NCBI GenBank assembly: GCA_964560325.1
Contig: CAZLLV010000292.1
Location: 1 to 22,467, forward strand
DNA from: CAZLLV01 sp964560325
GTDB taxonomy: Bacteria > Acidobacteriota > Thermoanaerobaculia > Multivoradales > DATKCC01
Length of the DNA stretch: 22,467 bases
Direction of reading: 5' to 3'
Shown: positions 13,372 to 21,883 of the stretch, piece by piece
Position numbering within the stretch: the stretch's first letter is position 1
How the letters are laid out: every line of letters starts with the position of its first letter
Position numbers and translations under genes: made by a program
The notes under the pieces: model-generated
Told to the model about the DNA's origin: nothing
Database searches by the model: none
What the model saw: the letters and a program-made list of their open reading frames with translations, nothing else

Positions 13372-15173
13372 GCACGGTGGGCAGCATCAGCCGTCTGCTT
13401 TCGCGGCGGGAGCGGCGGCAGGTGCTGCTCCTCGTCCCCCTCCTTTGCCTCTCCGCACTGATCGAGGTGGCCGGCATCGCTTCGGTGATGCCCTTCCTCG
13501 CCATCGTGGCGGACCCCGGAGCGATCGAGCGCCACGAGGCCCTGAGCCGGTTCTACGAGCTCGGTGGATTCCAGGACACCCGGGCGTTCCTCGTCGCCCT
13601 CGGGGTCCTGATGTTCGCCTTCATCGTGGCGAGCAACGCCCTCAACGCCCTCAGCACCTGGGCGGTCCTGCGCTTCTCCTGGATGCGCAACCACACGATC
13701 GCCCTGCGCCTGCTCCGTAACTACCTGGCCAAGCCCTACCTCTTCTTCCTGGAGCGCCACAGCGCCGATCTGGGCAAGAACCTGGTGGCTGAGGTGCAGC
13801 AGGTGGTCGCCGGCATCGTGGTGCCCGCCATGCAAGCGACGGCCAAGGGGATCGCCGCTCTGGCGGTCGTGGCGCTTCTCTTCTTCGTCGACCCGGTCCT
13901 GGCGGTTCTGACCTCCGTAGTGCTCGGAGGCTCCTACGGGCTGGTGTTCGTGGCGATCCGCCGCCGGCAGCGGCGCCTGGGCCAGGAGCGGCTGGGCGCC
14001 AACAAGAACCGCTTCGAAACGATGGCGGAAGCCTTCGGCGGCATCAAAGAGATCAAGCTCCTCGGCCGGGAACGAGAGGTGGTCCGGCGATTCTCGACCC
14101 CCTCCTACGCCTTCGCACGGACGACGGCGAAGAACGCGGTGATCGCTCAGCTTCCCCGCTTCGCGTTCGAGACGATCGCCTTTGGCGGCATCGTCCTCAT
14201 GGTCCTCTACCTCCTGGGAACCGGGCGGGCGTTTCAGTCGATCGTGCCGCTCCTCGGCCTCTATGCCTTCGCCGGCTATCGCCTGATGCCCTCGCTCCAA
14301 CAGATTTTCAACGGGCTCACGAACATCCGGTTCAACTCGGCGGCTCTGGAGCACCTGTTGGACGATCTGCCGGCGCCTGGAGAAGAAGAGAGACCTCCGC
14401 CGGCGACCGGCGACCGCCTGCCGCTGGAGCGATCGATTCGACTCAGGAACGTCACCTTCCGGTACCCGACCGCCAAGGAGCCTCTCTTCCAGAATCTCGA
14501 CCTGGAGCTGCCGGCCCGCAGCTCGATCGCCTTCGTCGGCGAGACCGGCTCCGGCAAGAGCACCCTGGCGGACCTGATCCTGGGGCTTCTGCGGCCGGAC
14601 GAAGGAACGATCGAGATCGACGGCGTGCCTCTGACCCGCGAGAATCTGCGGAGCTGGCAGCGCAACCTGGGCTACGTGCCGCAGTCGATCTTTCTCACCG
14701 ACGACACCGTGGCTCGCAACATCGCCTTCGGTCTGCCGGACGAGGAGATCGACATGGAGGCGGTGGCCCAAGCGGCCAAGGCCGCTTCGATCCACGAGTT
14801 CATCGAGAGCGAGCTACCACGCGGCTACGAGACCGTCGTCGGCGAACGGGGGGTCCGCCTCTCCGGCGGCCAGCGGCAACGCATCGGCATCGCCCGGGCG
14901 CTCTACCACGACCCGGAGGTGATCGTGTTCGACGAGGCGACGAGCGCGCTGGACAACGTGACGGAAGAGATCGTGCTCGACGCCGTCCATGAGCTCGCCA
15001 GGAACCGGACGGTCTTCATGATCGCCCACCGGCTCACCACGGTTCGCGCCTGCGATCAGATCCTCGTCCTCTCTGACGGCGAGGTGGTCGACGTGGGCCG
15101 CTACGACGACCTCCTCGGCTCGAGCTCCGAGTTCCGGTCGCTCGCCGCATCCAAAATCGCGCTGAGAGGGTGA
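13368..15173 (+). CDS. ABC transporter, fused permease and ATPase (PglK-like glycan flippase)
   Basis: A 601-residue half-transporter. The N-terminal membrane domain (about 1-330) has the usual six hydrophobic segments, opening with VLLLVPLLCLSALIEVAGIASVMPFLAIV. The ATPase domain (about 360-600) has Walker A GETGSGKST (391-399), a Q-loop in VPQSIF, the signature LSGGQ (498-502), Walker B VIVFDE (D522, E523) and the switch His H554. The opening segment and gene context fit the PglK/MsbA-like group that moves lipid-linked oligosaccharides from the cytoplasmic to the periplasmic face, although peptide or lipid export cannot be excluded. The ATG at 13368 was chosen because homologous helices begin close to it; a TTG at 13299 would add 23 unlikely residues. 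The ribosome-binding site is weak. Confidence 0.88.
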   Translation: MSTVGSISRLLSRRERRQVLLLVPLLCLSALIEVAGIASVMPFLAIVADPGAIERHEALSRFYELGGFQDTRAFLVALGVLMFAFIVASNALNALSTWAVLRFSWMRNHTIALRLLRNYLAKPYLFFLERHSADLGKNLVAEVQQVVAGIVVPAMQATAKGIAALAVVALLFFVDPVLAVLTSVVLGGSYGLVFVAIRRRQRRLGQERLGANKNRFETMAEAFGGIKEIKLLGREREVVRRFSTPSYAFARTTAKNAVIAQLPRFAFETIAFGGIVLMVLYLLGTGRAFQSIVPLLGLYAFAGYRLMPSLQQIFNGLTNIRFNSAALEHLLDDLPAPGEEERPPPATGDRLPLERSIRLRNVTFRYPTAKEPLFQNLDLELPARSSIAFVGETGSGKSTLADLILGLLRPDEGTIEIDGVPLTRENLRSWQRNLGYVPQSIFLTDDTVARNIAFGLPDEEIDMEAVAQAAKAASIHEFIESELPRGYETVVGERGVRLSGGQRQRIGIARALYHDPEVIVFDEATSALDNVTEEIVLDAVHELARNRTVFMIAHRLTTVRACDQILVLSDGEVVDVGRYDDLLGSSSEFRSLAASKIALRG

Positions 15174-15231
15174 GACAGCCTCGAGGCGCTCGTACCGCAC
15201 CCGCACTTTTCGGAAAGTCATGGAGCCAGCA

Positions 15232-15255
15232 GGGCGATAGGTCGTCCACTCGCCC
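15232..15255 (+). promoter_or_regulatory. Stem-loop between the flippase and CMP-sugar synthetase genes
   Basis: GGGCGA (15232-15237) and TCGCCC (15250-15255) form a 6-bp stem. An inner GG/CC pair and a TCGT loop sit inside it. It lies in the longest gap of the glycan run (101 bp), with a smaller ACTTT/AAAGT hairpin upstream. There is no T-tract, so an mRNA processing or partial attenuation role is more likely than full termination. Confidence 0.3.
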
Positions 15256-15274
15256 ATGATTGGTGGAGTCTCCG

Positions 15275-16018
15275 ATGATCGTTGCCCAGCCCGACACCGA
15301 CAGAGCAGGTTCCTCACCCGTGCCGCCGAGATCCGTAGCCATCGTACCCGCGAGAGCCGGCTCGAAGCGGGTTCCGGGAAAGAACCTCCGTCCGCTGAAG
15401 AATCGACCGCTCTTGATGCACACTCTGGAAGCCGCAGTGGCATCGGGCCTGTTCACTCACGTCTTCGTCAGCACCGATTCCGCCGAGATCCGGGAGGTGG
15501 CGGAAGCCGCCGGCGCGTGGGTCCCGGAGCTCCGAGACGCCACGCTGGCCGACGACTTCGCCCCGGTGTCGGAGGTCACCGCCGCGGCTCTCGACGTGCT
15601 GGATCGCCACGGCCAGGAGTACGACTACGTCGCCCAGCTTCTGCCGACCTGCCCTCTGCGCACCGCCGACGACATCGTCGCCAGCTTCTCCGCGTTCGTC
15701 GAGGACACCTCTTCGCCACTGGTGTCGGTCACCGAGGTGCTGGGCGGCAACCCCTGGTGGGCGGTGACCGTCTCGCCCGACAGGACACTTTCGCTCCTCC
15801 ACCCGTCCGCCTTCGAGGAGCGGAGTCAGGACCTGCCCGACTCCTACGTCGTGACCGGTGCCATCTGGTGGATCGAGGCCCGGAGACTCCGGACCGAGAG
15901 GCAGTTCTACCTGCCTGGGCTTCGCGCCTGGGAGATTCCCTGGCCACGCGGCCTGGACATCGATTCCGAGAGGGAGCTGGCTCTGGCCACCCTGATCGCG
16001 GAGTCCGACGATGGCTGA
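15275..16018 (+). CDS. Acylneuraminate (nonulosonate) cytidylyltransferase, NeuA family
   Basis: A 247-residue CMP-sugar synthetase that activates a nine-carbon sialic-acid-like sugar with CTP in the cytoplasm. The nucleotide-binding motif VPARAGSKRVPGKN (24-37) is the family hallmark. QLLPTCPLRTADDI (121-134), ERSQDLPDSYVVTGAIWWI (182-200) and the metal-binding DIDSERELALA (228-238) follow in the expected order. The length is normal for the catalytic domain alone. The ATG at 15275 has TGGTGGAG six bases upstream; the TTG at 15260 lies before that site and is rejected. The NeuB-like synthase two genes downstream should supply its substrate. Whether the sugar is sialic, legionaminic, pseudaminic or another acid cannot be decided here. 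Confidence 0.9.
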   Translation: MIVAQPDTDRAGSSPVPPRSVAIVPARAGSKRVPGKNLRPLKNRPLLMHTLEAAVASGLFTHVFVSTDSAEIREVAEAAGAWVPELRDATLADDFAPVSEVTAAALDVLDRHGQEYDYVAQLLPTCPLRTADDIVASFSAFVEDTSSPLVSVTEVLGGNPWWAVTVSPDRTLSLLHPSAFEERSQDLPDSYVVTGAIWWIEARRLRTERQFYLPGLRAWEIPWPRGLDIDSERELALATLIAESDDG

Positions 16019-16910
16019 AGCGAGGATCGGCGTTTACACCACGGTCTTTCCAAACGCTCTCCCGTTCCTCGAAGCTTTCGCAGCGAGCCTTCGCGAGCAG
16101 CGCGACCGCGGGTTCGATCTCTGGGTCGGTCTCGACCGCCTCGACGTCGAAGCGGTCGAGACCCGCCTTCGGTTCGACCGAGACATCCGGTGGGTTCCGC
16201 CCGAGCCCGACGACACGTTCGCCACCGTCCGGGAGCGCGCTTGGCGTCGCATGATCACGGAGTACGACGCGATCGTCCTGGTCGACTCGGATGACGTCCT
16301 CCTGCCGGATCGGGTCTCTCGCGCGCGGGAGCATCTCGCGCACTGTGACGTATATGCCTGTGCCCTCGATCTGATCCGGGCCGACGGGACCCCGATGGGG
16401 CTCGTCTTGGAGGCCGGGGGGAGAATCGAGGACTGGCGCTCGTTCCTCTCGACGATGAACATCTTCGGTCTCTCGAACACCGCGTATCGCGCCGATGCCC
16501 TCGCGGCGGGGCTTCCTCTTCCCCGTGGGCTGGGCATCATCGACTGGCATCTGGTATCGCGGGCGTTCGATCAGGGGGCCAGGCTACGGTTCGACGATAC
16601 GAGTCTGATGAAGTACAGGCAGTACGCAGCGACCACGGCGAGGATCGTCCCGCCATTTACGGCGGAGGATGTCCTCTCCTCCACGCAGCACGTTCTCCGT
16701 CACTACCAGAACCTGACCCCCTATCTGAGCGCGAACCCGAAGTTTCGGGAACAGGTCGACGAGCGGCACCACGAGGTCGCCGCCTTCTCCCAGCTACCTC
16801 GGGAAGCTCTCGATCGATACGTCCGCGCACTCGACCGTCTGCCCCGGCGGGCCTACCGCTGGTGGGAGGTGGTCGCCCACGAGGAGATGAGCGACCTATG
16901 GTCCCCGTAA
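16011..16910 (+). CDS. GT-A fold glycosyltransferase (family 2-like)
   Basis: A 299-residue protein with a divergent family 2-like GT-A pattern. The opening strand is IGVYTTVFPNALPFLEAFAASLREQ (residues 6-30), and the metal-binding acidic cluster is in AIVLVDSDDVLLPDR (D92, D94, D95). A later segment, GLSNTAYRADALAAGLPLPRGLGIIDWHLVSRAF, resembles the acceptor-side part of such enzymes, with the aspartate of IIDWH as a possible catalytic base. It overlaps the cytidylyltransferase gene by 8 bp and the NeuB gene by 13 bp. This placement between the two nonulosonate genes makes it a candidate for adding that sugar or its neighbour, although sialyltransferases normally belong to other folds. Confidence 0.78.
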   Translation: MAEARIGVYTTVFPNALPFLEAFAASLREQRDRGFDLWVGLDRLDVEAVETRLRFDRDIRWVPPEPDDTFATVRERAWRRMITEYDAIVLVDSDDVLLPDRVSRAREHLAHCDVYACALDLIRADGTPMGLVLEAGGRIEDWRSFLSTMNIFGLSNTAYRADALAAGLPLPRGLGIIDWHLVSRAFDQGARLRFDDTSLMKYRQYAATTARIVPPFTAEDVLSSTQHVLRHYQNLTPYLSANPKFREQVDERHHEVAAFSQLPREALDRYVRALDRLPRRAYRWWEVVAHEEMSDLWSP

Positions 16911-17941
16911 CGATCGGCTCGCACCGGCTCGACTCCGACCAGCGACCCTACGTGATCGCCGAGATCGGCTCGAACCACAACGGTGACATGGAGCTTTGCC
17001 GCGAGCTCGTCCAAGCTGCCGCCGAATGTGGCGCCGACGCGGCGAAGTTCCAATCCTGGACCGAGGAGAGCCTGATCTCGCAGTCGGAGTTCGAACGAAA
17101 CCGCGAGTACGGCGATCGCAAGCGGCACTTCGGCTCGCTACGGGACATGGTCCGGGCGTACCAGCTCACGCCCGCGCAGCACGAGCAGGCCGTCACCCTG
17201 TGCCGAGCCTCCGGCATCGATTTCCTGTCTTCCGCGTTCAGCGTCCGGGAGATCGAAATGCTGGCGTCCCTGGGCGCTCCGGCGATCAAAATCGCCTCCA
17301 TGGACGTCAATCATCCCTTGCTGCTGGACGCAGCGGCGGCTTCCGGACTTCCGGTCCTCCTGTCGACCGGCATGGCCACGCTGAGAGAGATCGCCGCTGC
17401 GGTCGAAAGGCTCCAGGGCGCTCCCTTCGCGCTGATGCACTGCGTGTCGCTCTACCCCGCGGACCCCTCCGTCCTCAACCTTCGAAACATCACGATGCTG
17501 CGGCGAGCGTTCGATTGCCCAGTGGGCTTCAGCGACCACTCGCTGGGCATCGCCGCCGCCATCGCGTCGGTGCCACTCGGCTGCACGGTGATCGAGAAGC
17601 ACTTCACGCTCGACCGCGACCTGCCGGGCTGGGACCACTGGATGTCGGCGGATCCCGACGAGATGAAGAGGCTCTGCGACGGTGTTCAGGCGGCCTTTGC
17701 CGCTCTGGGACACGAAGCGCGATCGCTCAGCGAGGAGGAGATCGAGAAGCGAAAGGCCTTTCGGCGATGCATCGTTCTGGGGCGCCCCGTGCGGAAAGGC
17801 GAGGTGCTCGAGCTGCAGGACCTGGACTACAAACGCCCGGGTACCGGAATCGAGCCCGAACAGTACGCCGCCGTCGTAGGCCGGACGGTCTCTCGGGATC
17901 TTCCTCGGGACCACGAGCTCTCGTGGTCCGACCTGCAATAG
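16898..17941 (+). CDS. NeuB-family nonulosonic acid synthase
   Basis: A 347-residue cytosolic enzyme that condenses phosphoenolpyruvate with a six-carbon amino sugar to make a nine-carbon acid. The TIM barrel (about 15-280) carries IAEIGSNHNGD (20-30), AAKFQSW (48-54), H181 in ALMHCVS, GFSDHSLG (210-217) and VIEKHFTLDRD (231-241). The C-terminal 55 residues (CIVLGRPVRKGEVLELQDLDYKRPG region) are the SAF/antifreeze-like domain found in sialic acid synthases. Where most relatives have a PDH triplet it reads GWDHWMSADPDEM, which may mark a distinct subgroup. The ATG at 16898 is preferred: GAGGAG lies 11 bases upstream and the motif distances fit. It overlaps the preceding glycosyltransferase gene. 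Confidence 0.92.
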   Translation: MVPVTIGSHRLDSDQRPYVIAEIGSNHNGDMELCRELVQAAAECGADAAKFQSWTEESLISQSEFERNREYGDRKRHFGSLRDMVRAYQLTPAQHEQAVTLCRASGIDFLSSAFSVREIEMLASLGAPAIKIASMDVNHPLLLDAAAASGLPVLLSTGMATLREIAAAVERLQGAPFALMHCVSLYPADPSVLNLRNITMLRRAFDCPVGFSDHSLGIAAAIASVPLGCTVIEKHFTLDRDLPGWDHWMSADPDEMKRLCDGVQAAFAALGHEARSLSEEEIEKRKAFRRCIVLGRPVRKGEVLELQDLDYKRPGTGIEPEQYAAVVGRTVSRDLPRDHELSWSDLQ

Positions 17942-17950
17942 AAACGCCGC

Positions 17951-19747
17951 GTGGACGAGAAGGATCCAGAAGGGAGTGACTGGGGAGGGGGTCGCGATCC
18001 GAGATCCCCTCGGCACCTCCAACTGACAAAGACCCTCCCCCAGAAAGGTCGTGCGGACGTGCTTCTCGGGCCTTGGTGCCGAACGCCGCAGGTGGAGGGC
18101 ACCCCGGTGCTGACCGAGGGAGCGACCCCGGGCGACTTCGTGGCCGCCGCTGCGGCGTTCCCCCGTGTGTTCGACCAGGTGATCGAGAGACTCGCGCGGA
18201 TCCTGAACGAGACCTTCGGAATCTCTCGGTCCACCCGGTACTGGGCCCTGATCACCCACCCCCTGCTCTACCACTACCTTCTGAGCCATCTGATCAAGTG
18301 GCAGGTCGTCGAGCGCGCGTTGCACGGCCGGGTGAGCGAGCTCGAGGTCGACTATGCCGTCCTGGCGCCTGATTCGACGCCCCTCCTCTATCCCCACCTG
18401 AGGGCCGCCTACGAAGACGACGATCGCTTCAACCTGGAGTCGTTCTCCGAAATTTGCCATGGCCTCGGCGTCCCGGAAGCCCGCCCGCCCGCCAGCGGCC
18501 GAAACCCGCGCCACCGCGGCCTCCTCGACGCCGGCCGGCGGAAGGCCCAGGCTCTCTACGCGTTCTTGGTGGCATGGCGCCGTCATCGGTACCGGCCCGA
18601 GCTGCAATCGCTCGACCCCCACACTGTCGTGGTCAAAGACATGGCACCGGGGTTCGTCCGCGAGCTGGCGATCCACTCCGGGTTGCGATTCGTCGACATG
18701 GACGACGTTGCCGCGTTCCGCCCCACCCTCCGAACGGCCCCGGACGAGTCCCTCAGGCGGAAAGCCTCCTGGACCCACGAGGACCCTTTGGTCCGGTCGA
18801 TCCTTCGGGGCCTCCAGTACCACCTGCCGGTCCAACAGATGGAGTCGTTCCCTCACGTCCTCGAGGCCGCAAAGCGGCGGTTGCAGCGGCTCGGCGTTCC
18901 GGCCGTCCTCACGTTCGGCATCTTGGAACGCCTCGAGTATCGCGTCCTCGCCGCGGAGGCGATGTGCCTCGGAGCCCGTCTGGTCTCGATCCAGCACGGG
19001 GGGAACTACGGAGAGTCCGTGGCCGCCGTGTCCCTCGTGGTGGAGCGCTCGTTCTCCGACCGATTCGTGACGTTCGGTTGGCAGGAGGATGCGTCGCTGG
19101 ACGTTCCGGCGGGTGGATTCCGAACGCTCGGGTTGGCGACGGAGGATGCTGCGGCCCCGGAAGGCCACGTGCTCCTCGTCGCCCCCTTTTTCCAGGAGTA
19201 CCCTCACCACCTCAACTGGTCGCCCGAGCACCGCCACCGGGAACGGCGAGCCTTCCTCGACGCACTGCCTCCGACGGTCCGGCGGCGGCTGGTGGTGCGG
19301 CTGCGGCCCGGGCGGGCGGCCAGCGCCCGGCTCGAGCAGGAGTGGCTGGCTCCGTTCCCCGAGTTGCGCGTCGACGACGGCCACGAGACGATGGAAACGC
19401 TCCTGCATGGGAGCTCGCTGGTGGTCATCGGCTATGTCTTCTCGACCACGCTTCTCGAGGTCGTGAAGATGAACCGGCCGTTCCTGGTCTTCGACCAGGG
19501 CTTCGAAACGCTGCTGACTCCGGCGGCCCAGCCGGTGTATGAAGCGTTGGCGAGGGCCGGACTCGTGCACACGGATCCGGTCGAGGCAGCGCGGGCCATC
19601 GGCGAAGCTCTTCGAGGCGGCGCCGAGTGGTGGGCCGAACCGACACGACGAGCAGCTGTCGAGCGCTTCCGGGAGAGGTTCGTCAAGGAGGCGAATCTGG
19701 AAGAGTGGATGGAGCTTCTGGGCGACCTCGTTCGAGGGGATGGGTAG
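17951..19747 (+). CDS. LIC12162-family putative transferase
   Basis: A 598-residue protein recognised from its opening HLQLTKTLPQKGRADVLLGPWC (22-43) and its QHGGNYGES box (Q348-S356), followed by RFVTFGWQED. These are features of the LIC12162 family, first noted in Leptospira surface-carbohydrate loci. The second half (LLVAPFFQEYPHHLNW, RLVVRLRPG, VVIGYVFSTTLLEVVKMNRPFLVFD) resembles GT-B glycosyltransferase or CDP-glycerol-transferase-like folds. The reaction is not established for the family. The GTG start at 17951 is the first in-frame start, nine bases after neuB, with no strong ribosome-binding site, so the exact start is uncertain. Proximity to the nonulosonate genes suggests transfer of, or to, that sugar. 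Confidence 0.82.
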   Translation: MDEKDPEGSDWGGGRDPRSPRHLQLTKTLPQKGRADVLLGPWCRTPQVEGTPVLTEGATPGDFVAAAAAFPRVFDQVIERLARILNETFGISRSTRYWALITHPLLYHYLLSHLIKWQVVERALHGRVSELEVDYAVLAPDSTPLLYPHLRAAYEDDDRFNLESFSEICHGLGVPEARPPASGRNPRHRGLLDAGRRKAQALYAFLVAWRRHRYRPELQSLDPHTVVVKDMAPGFVRELAIHSGLRFVDMDDVAAFRPTLRTAPDESLRRKASWTHEDPLVRSILRGLQYHLPVQQMESFPHVLEAAKRRLQRLGVPAVLTFGILERLEYRVLAAEAMCLGARLVSIQHGGNYGESVAAVSLVVERSFSDRFVTFGWQEDASLDVPAGGFRTLGLATEDAAAPEGHVLLVAPFFQEYPHHLNWSPEHRHRERRAFLDALPPTVRRRLVVRLRPGRAASARLEQEWLAPFPELRVDDGHETMETLLHGSSLVVIGYVFSTTLLEVVKMNRPFLVFDQGFETLLTPAAQPVYEALARAGLVHTDPVEAARAIGEALRGGAEWWAEPTRRAAVERFRERFVKEANLEEWMELLGDLVRGDG

Positions 19748-19749
19748 TC

Positions 19750-20664
19750 ATGGCCCGCCTCTCCAGCTTAGTCACCGCGGCGATCGCTCTGTCCCCCCTC
19801 CAGGCGGGGTGGAGACGGAGGGCGGAGAGCGCGCTGGCAGTGCTCACGTATCACCGGATCCGCTCCTCCGCCGCCTTCGCGCGGCAGATGGACATCCTCC
19901 TCGAGACGAGGACGCCCGTGGCGCTGGAGGCCGTGTGGGAGGCCCTCGATGGCCGACCGCTCCCTCCGAGGCCGGCACTGGTGACTTTCGACGACGTGGA
20001 TCGGAGTGTGGTGGAGAACGCCCTACCGGTCCTTCGCGAGCGCGGTATCCCGGCCGCCGGCTTCGTGGTCGCCGGCCACCTCGATTCGGAAGTACCCTTC
20101 TGGTGGGAGGAGGTCGAGGCCCTCGCCGCTCGCGGCGGCCAAGTCCGAGGTTTCCCGAACACCACTCCCACCGAGCTGGTTCGTCGACTCAAAGAGATTC
20201 CGAACTCGGAACGCCTCGACGCGATCGACCAGCTTCGAGCGACAGCTCGAGAGCCGGCACCCCGGGGCCGCCATGTCCGCTCTAACGAGCTCCGCGGGCT
20301 GGAGGAGAGCGGGATGGCGATAGGAAACCACTCCGTCTCCCATCCCTGCCTCCCTCGCTGCTCCCATCAGGAGATCCGCGAGGAAGTCGCGGTGGGGCAC
20401 GAGATCCTGACCGCAGCCCTGGGGCATCCACCCCTGGCTTTCGCGTACCCGAACGGCGACGACGACCCGAGGGTCAACTCGGCGGTGGCGGCCACCGGCT
20501 ACCGAGCAGCCTTCCTCTTCGACCACCGGCTCTGTCGGTGGCCGCCGGCGGACCCGCTTCGTATCTCACGGCTCCGCACCAACCCCGATGCGAGCCCCCA
20601 CCGGTTCCGGACCATCCTTTCGGGCCTACACCCCTTCCTCCACCATGCCGTTGGACGTGACTGA
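19750..20664 (+). CDS. Polysaccharide deacetylase (CE4/NodB domain)
   Basis: A 304-residue member of carbohydrate esterase family 4, metal-dependent enzymes that remove N- or O-acetyl groups from glycans. After LTYHRI (32-37) comes motif 1 VTFDDVD (78-84; catalytic base D81, metal ligand D82). Motif 2 is GNHSVSHPCL (192-201) with metal ligands H194 and H198, and motif 3 is FAYPNGDDD (231-239). Motif 1 has Val where Gly is usual after the Asp pair. There is no clear signal peptide: the N-terminus ARLSSLVTAAIALSPLQAG is only weakly hydrophobic, so it may act in the cytoplasm on a sugar or lipid-linked intermediate. The ATG follows the previous stop by two bases, with GAGGGGA upstream. Confidence 0.87.
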   Translation: MARLSSLVTAAIALSPLQAGWRRRAESALAVLTYHRIRSSAAFARQMDILLETRTPVALEAVWEALDGRPLPPRPALVTFDDVDRSVVENALPVLRERGIPAAGFVVAGHLDSEVPFWWEEVEALAARGGQVRGFPNTTPTELVRRLKEIPNSERLDAIDQLRATAREPAPRGRHVRSNELRGLEESGMAIGNHSVSHPCLPRCSHQEIREEVAVGHEILTAALGHPPLAFAYPNGDDDPRVNSAVAATGYRAAFLFDHRLCRWPPADPLRISRLRTNPDASPHRFRTILSGLHPFLHHAVGRD

Positions 20665-21883
20665 GGTGGCCAGGGCGCGCACGGGGAGCTCGCTTCCCGA
20701 GGACCAGAGTGCGTTCGTCCGGCCCCTCTCGGTCCTCTACGTGATCAACCAGCTCGGCCCGGGCGGCACCGAGAGATCCCTCGCCGACCTGGTGTCCGGG
20801 ATGGAATCCGAAGGGGTCGTGGCGTCCATCGCCTGCCTGCGACCCACGGCCGTGGATCTACGCCCCGACGCCCGCGTCACCTGCCCGGTCGAAATCCTCG
20901 AGGGACGAGGAACGGCGGACAAGGCCCGGCACCTGCGAGGGCTTCTCCGGCGAAGACCTCCGGACCTCGTCCACACCATGCTTTTCGAATCCGACCTGGT
21001 GGGGCGGCTGGCCGCCGCCGGCACCGGAATTCCGGTGCTCTCGAGCCTGGTCAACACCAGCTACGAGCCGGCCCGATACCGGGACCCGGCCATCTCCCGA
21101 AACCGCTTGCGGGCGGTGCAATGGATAGACTCTCTGACGGGACGGCTCCTGACGAATCACTTCCACGCCGTGACCGACGCGGTCAAGACCTCCGCGGTGC
21201 GGCACCTCCGTCTGCGGCCGGACCGGATCACGGTGGTCCATCGGGGACGAGATCCGCGTCGACTCGGCACACCCGGCCCGGAAAGGCGAGCCCGGGCGCG
21301 AGCAGCACTCGGGCTCGACGCGGCGGACGAGGTGCTCGTCAATGTCGGCCGGCAGGAGTACCAGAAGGGCCATCGTTTTCTCCTCGAGGCTGTCGCACTG
21401 CTGGCCCCGACGCGCCCCCGCCTTCGGGTGGTGATCGCCGGCAAGGAGGGGCGGATGACGCCCGAGCTCCAGCGGCTACTGGACACGCGAAACCTCCGAG
21501 GCACGGTCCGCTTCCTGGGAAATCGATCCGATGTTCCGGAGGTGCTCGCCGCCGGGGATGTCTTCGTGTTCCCCTCGCTCTACGAAGGCATCGGCGGGGC
21601 GATGATCGAGGCCATGGCCCTGAGCCTGCCAGTGGTCTGCTCGGATCTGCCGCCCCTCCGGGAAGTCGTCGAGGCTGGGGCGAGCGCCTTCCTGGTGCCG
21701 CCGGAGAACCCCGTCGAGTGCGCCGACGCCGTGGCTCGGATCCTCGACGAACCGGCGCTCGCCGGACGATTCGGTGCACGCGGACGCGAGATCTTCCTGG
21801 AACGCTTCACCGTCGGAGCCAGCGCCGAGGGGATGGTCCGCCTCTACCGCTCCCTGGTCGACAAGGGGGAAACACCGAAATGA
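20645..21883 (+). CDS. Family 4 glycosyltransferase (GT-B fold)
   Basis: A 412-residue GT-B enzyme. The N-terminal domain opens with SVLYVINQLGPGGTERSLADLV (29-50), whose GPGGTER is the glycine-rich acceptor-side loop of GT4 enzymes. The C-terminal domain has VLVNVGRQEYQKGHRFLLEAV, RLRVVIAGKEG, VRFLGNRSDV and SLYEGIGGAMIEAMA, with the E-x7-E pair (E314, E322) that binds the nucleotide-sugar donor. It should add a sugar with retention of configuration at the cytoplasmic membrane face. The start overlaps the deacetylase gene by 20 bp. The ATG at 20645 lacks an obvious ribosome-binding site, so GTG at 20657 or 20666 remains possible; the open frame reaches back to 20588 within the deacetylase gene. 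Confidence 0.92.
   Translation: MPLDVTEVARARTGSSLPEDQSAFVRPLSVLYVINQLGPGGTERSLADLVSGMESEGVVASIACLRPTAVDLRPDARVTCPVEILEGRGTADKARHLRGLLRRRPPDLVHTMLFESDLVGRLAAAGTGIPVLSSLVNTSYEPARYRDPAISRNRLRAVQWIDSLTGRLLTNHFHAVTDAVKTSAVRHLRLRPDRITVVHRGRDPRRLGTPGPERRARARAALGLDAADEVLVNVGRQEYQKGHRFLLEAVALLAPTRPRLRVVIAGKEGRMTPELQRLLDTRNLRGTVRFLGNRSDVPEVLAAGDVFVFPSLYEGIGGAMIEAMALSLPVVCSDLPPLREVVEAGASAFLVPPENPVECADAVARILDEPALAGRFGARGREIFLERFTVGASAEGMVRLYRSLVDKGETPK

Noticed and set aside
17138..19570. An 810-codon minus-strand frame across neuB and the LIC12162 gene
   Set aside because: Antisense shadow of two well-supported genes, with no recognisable domain.
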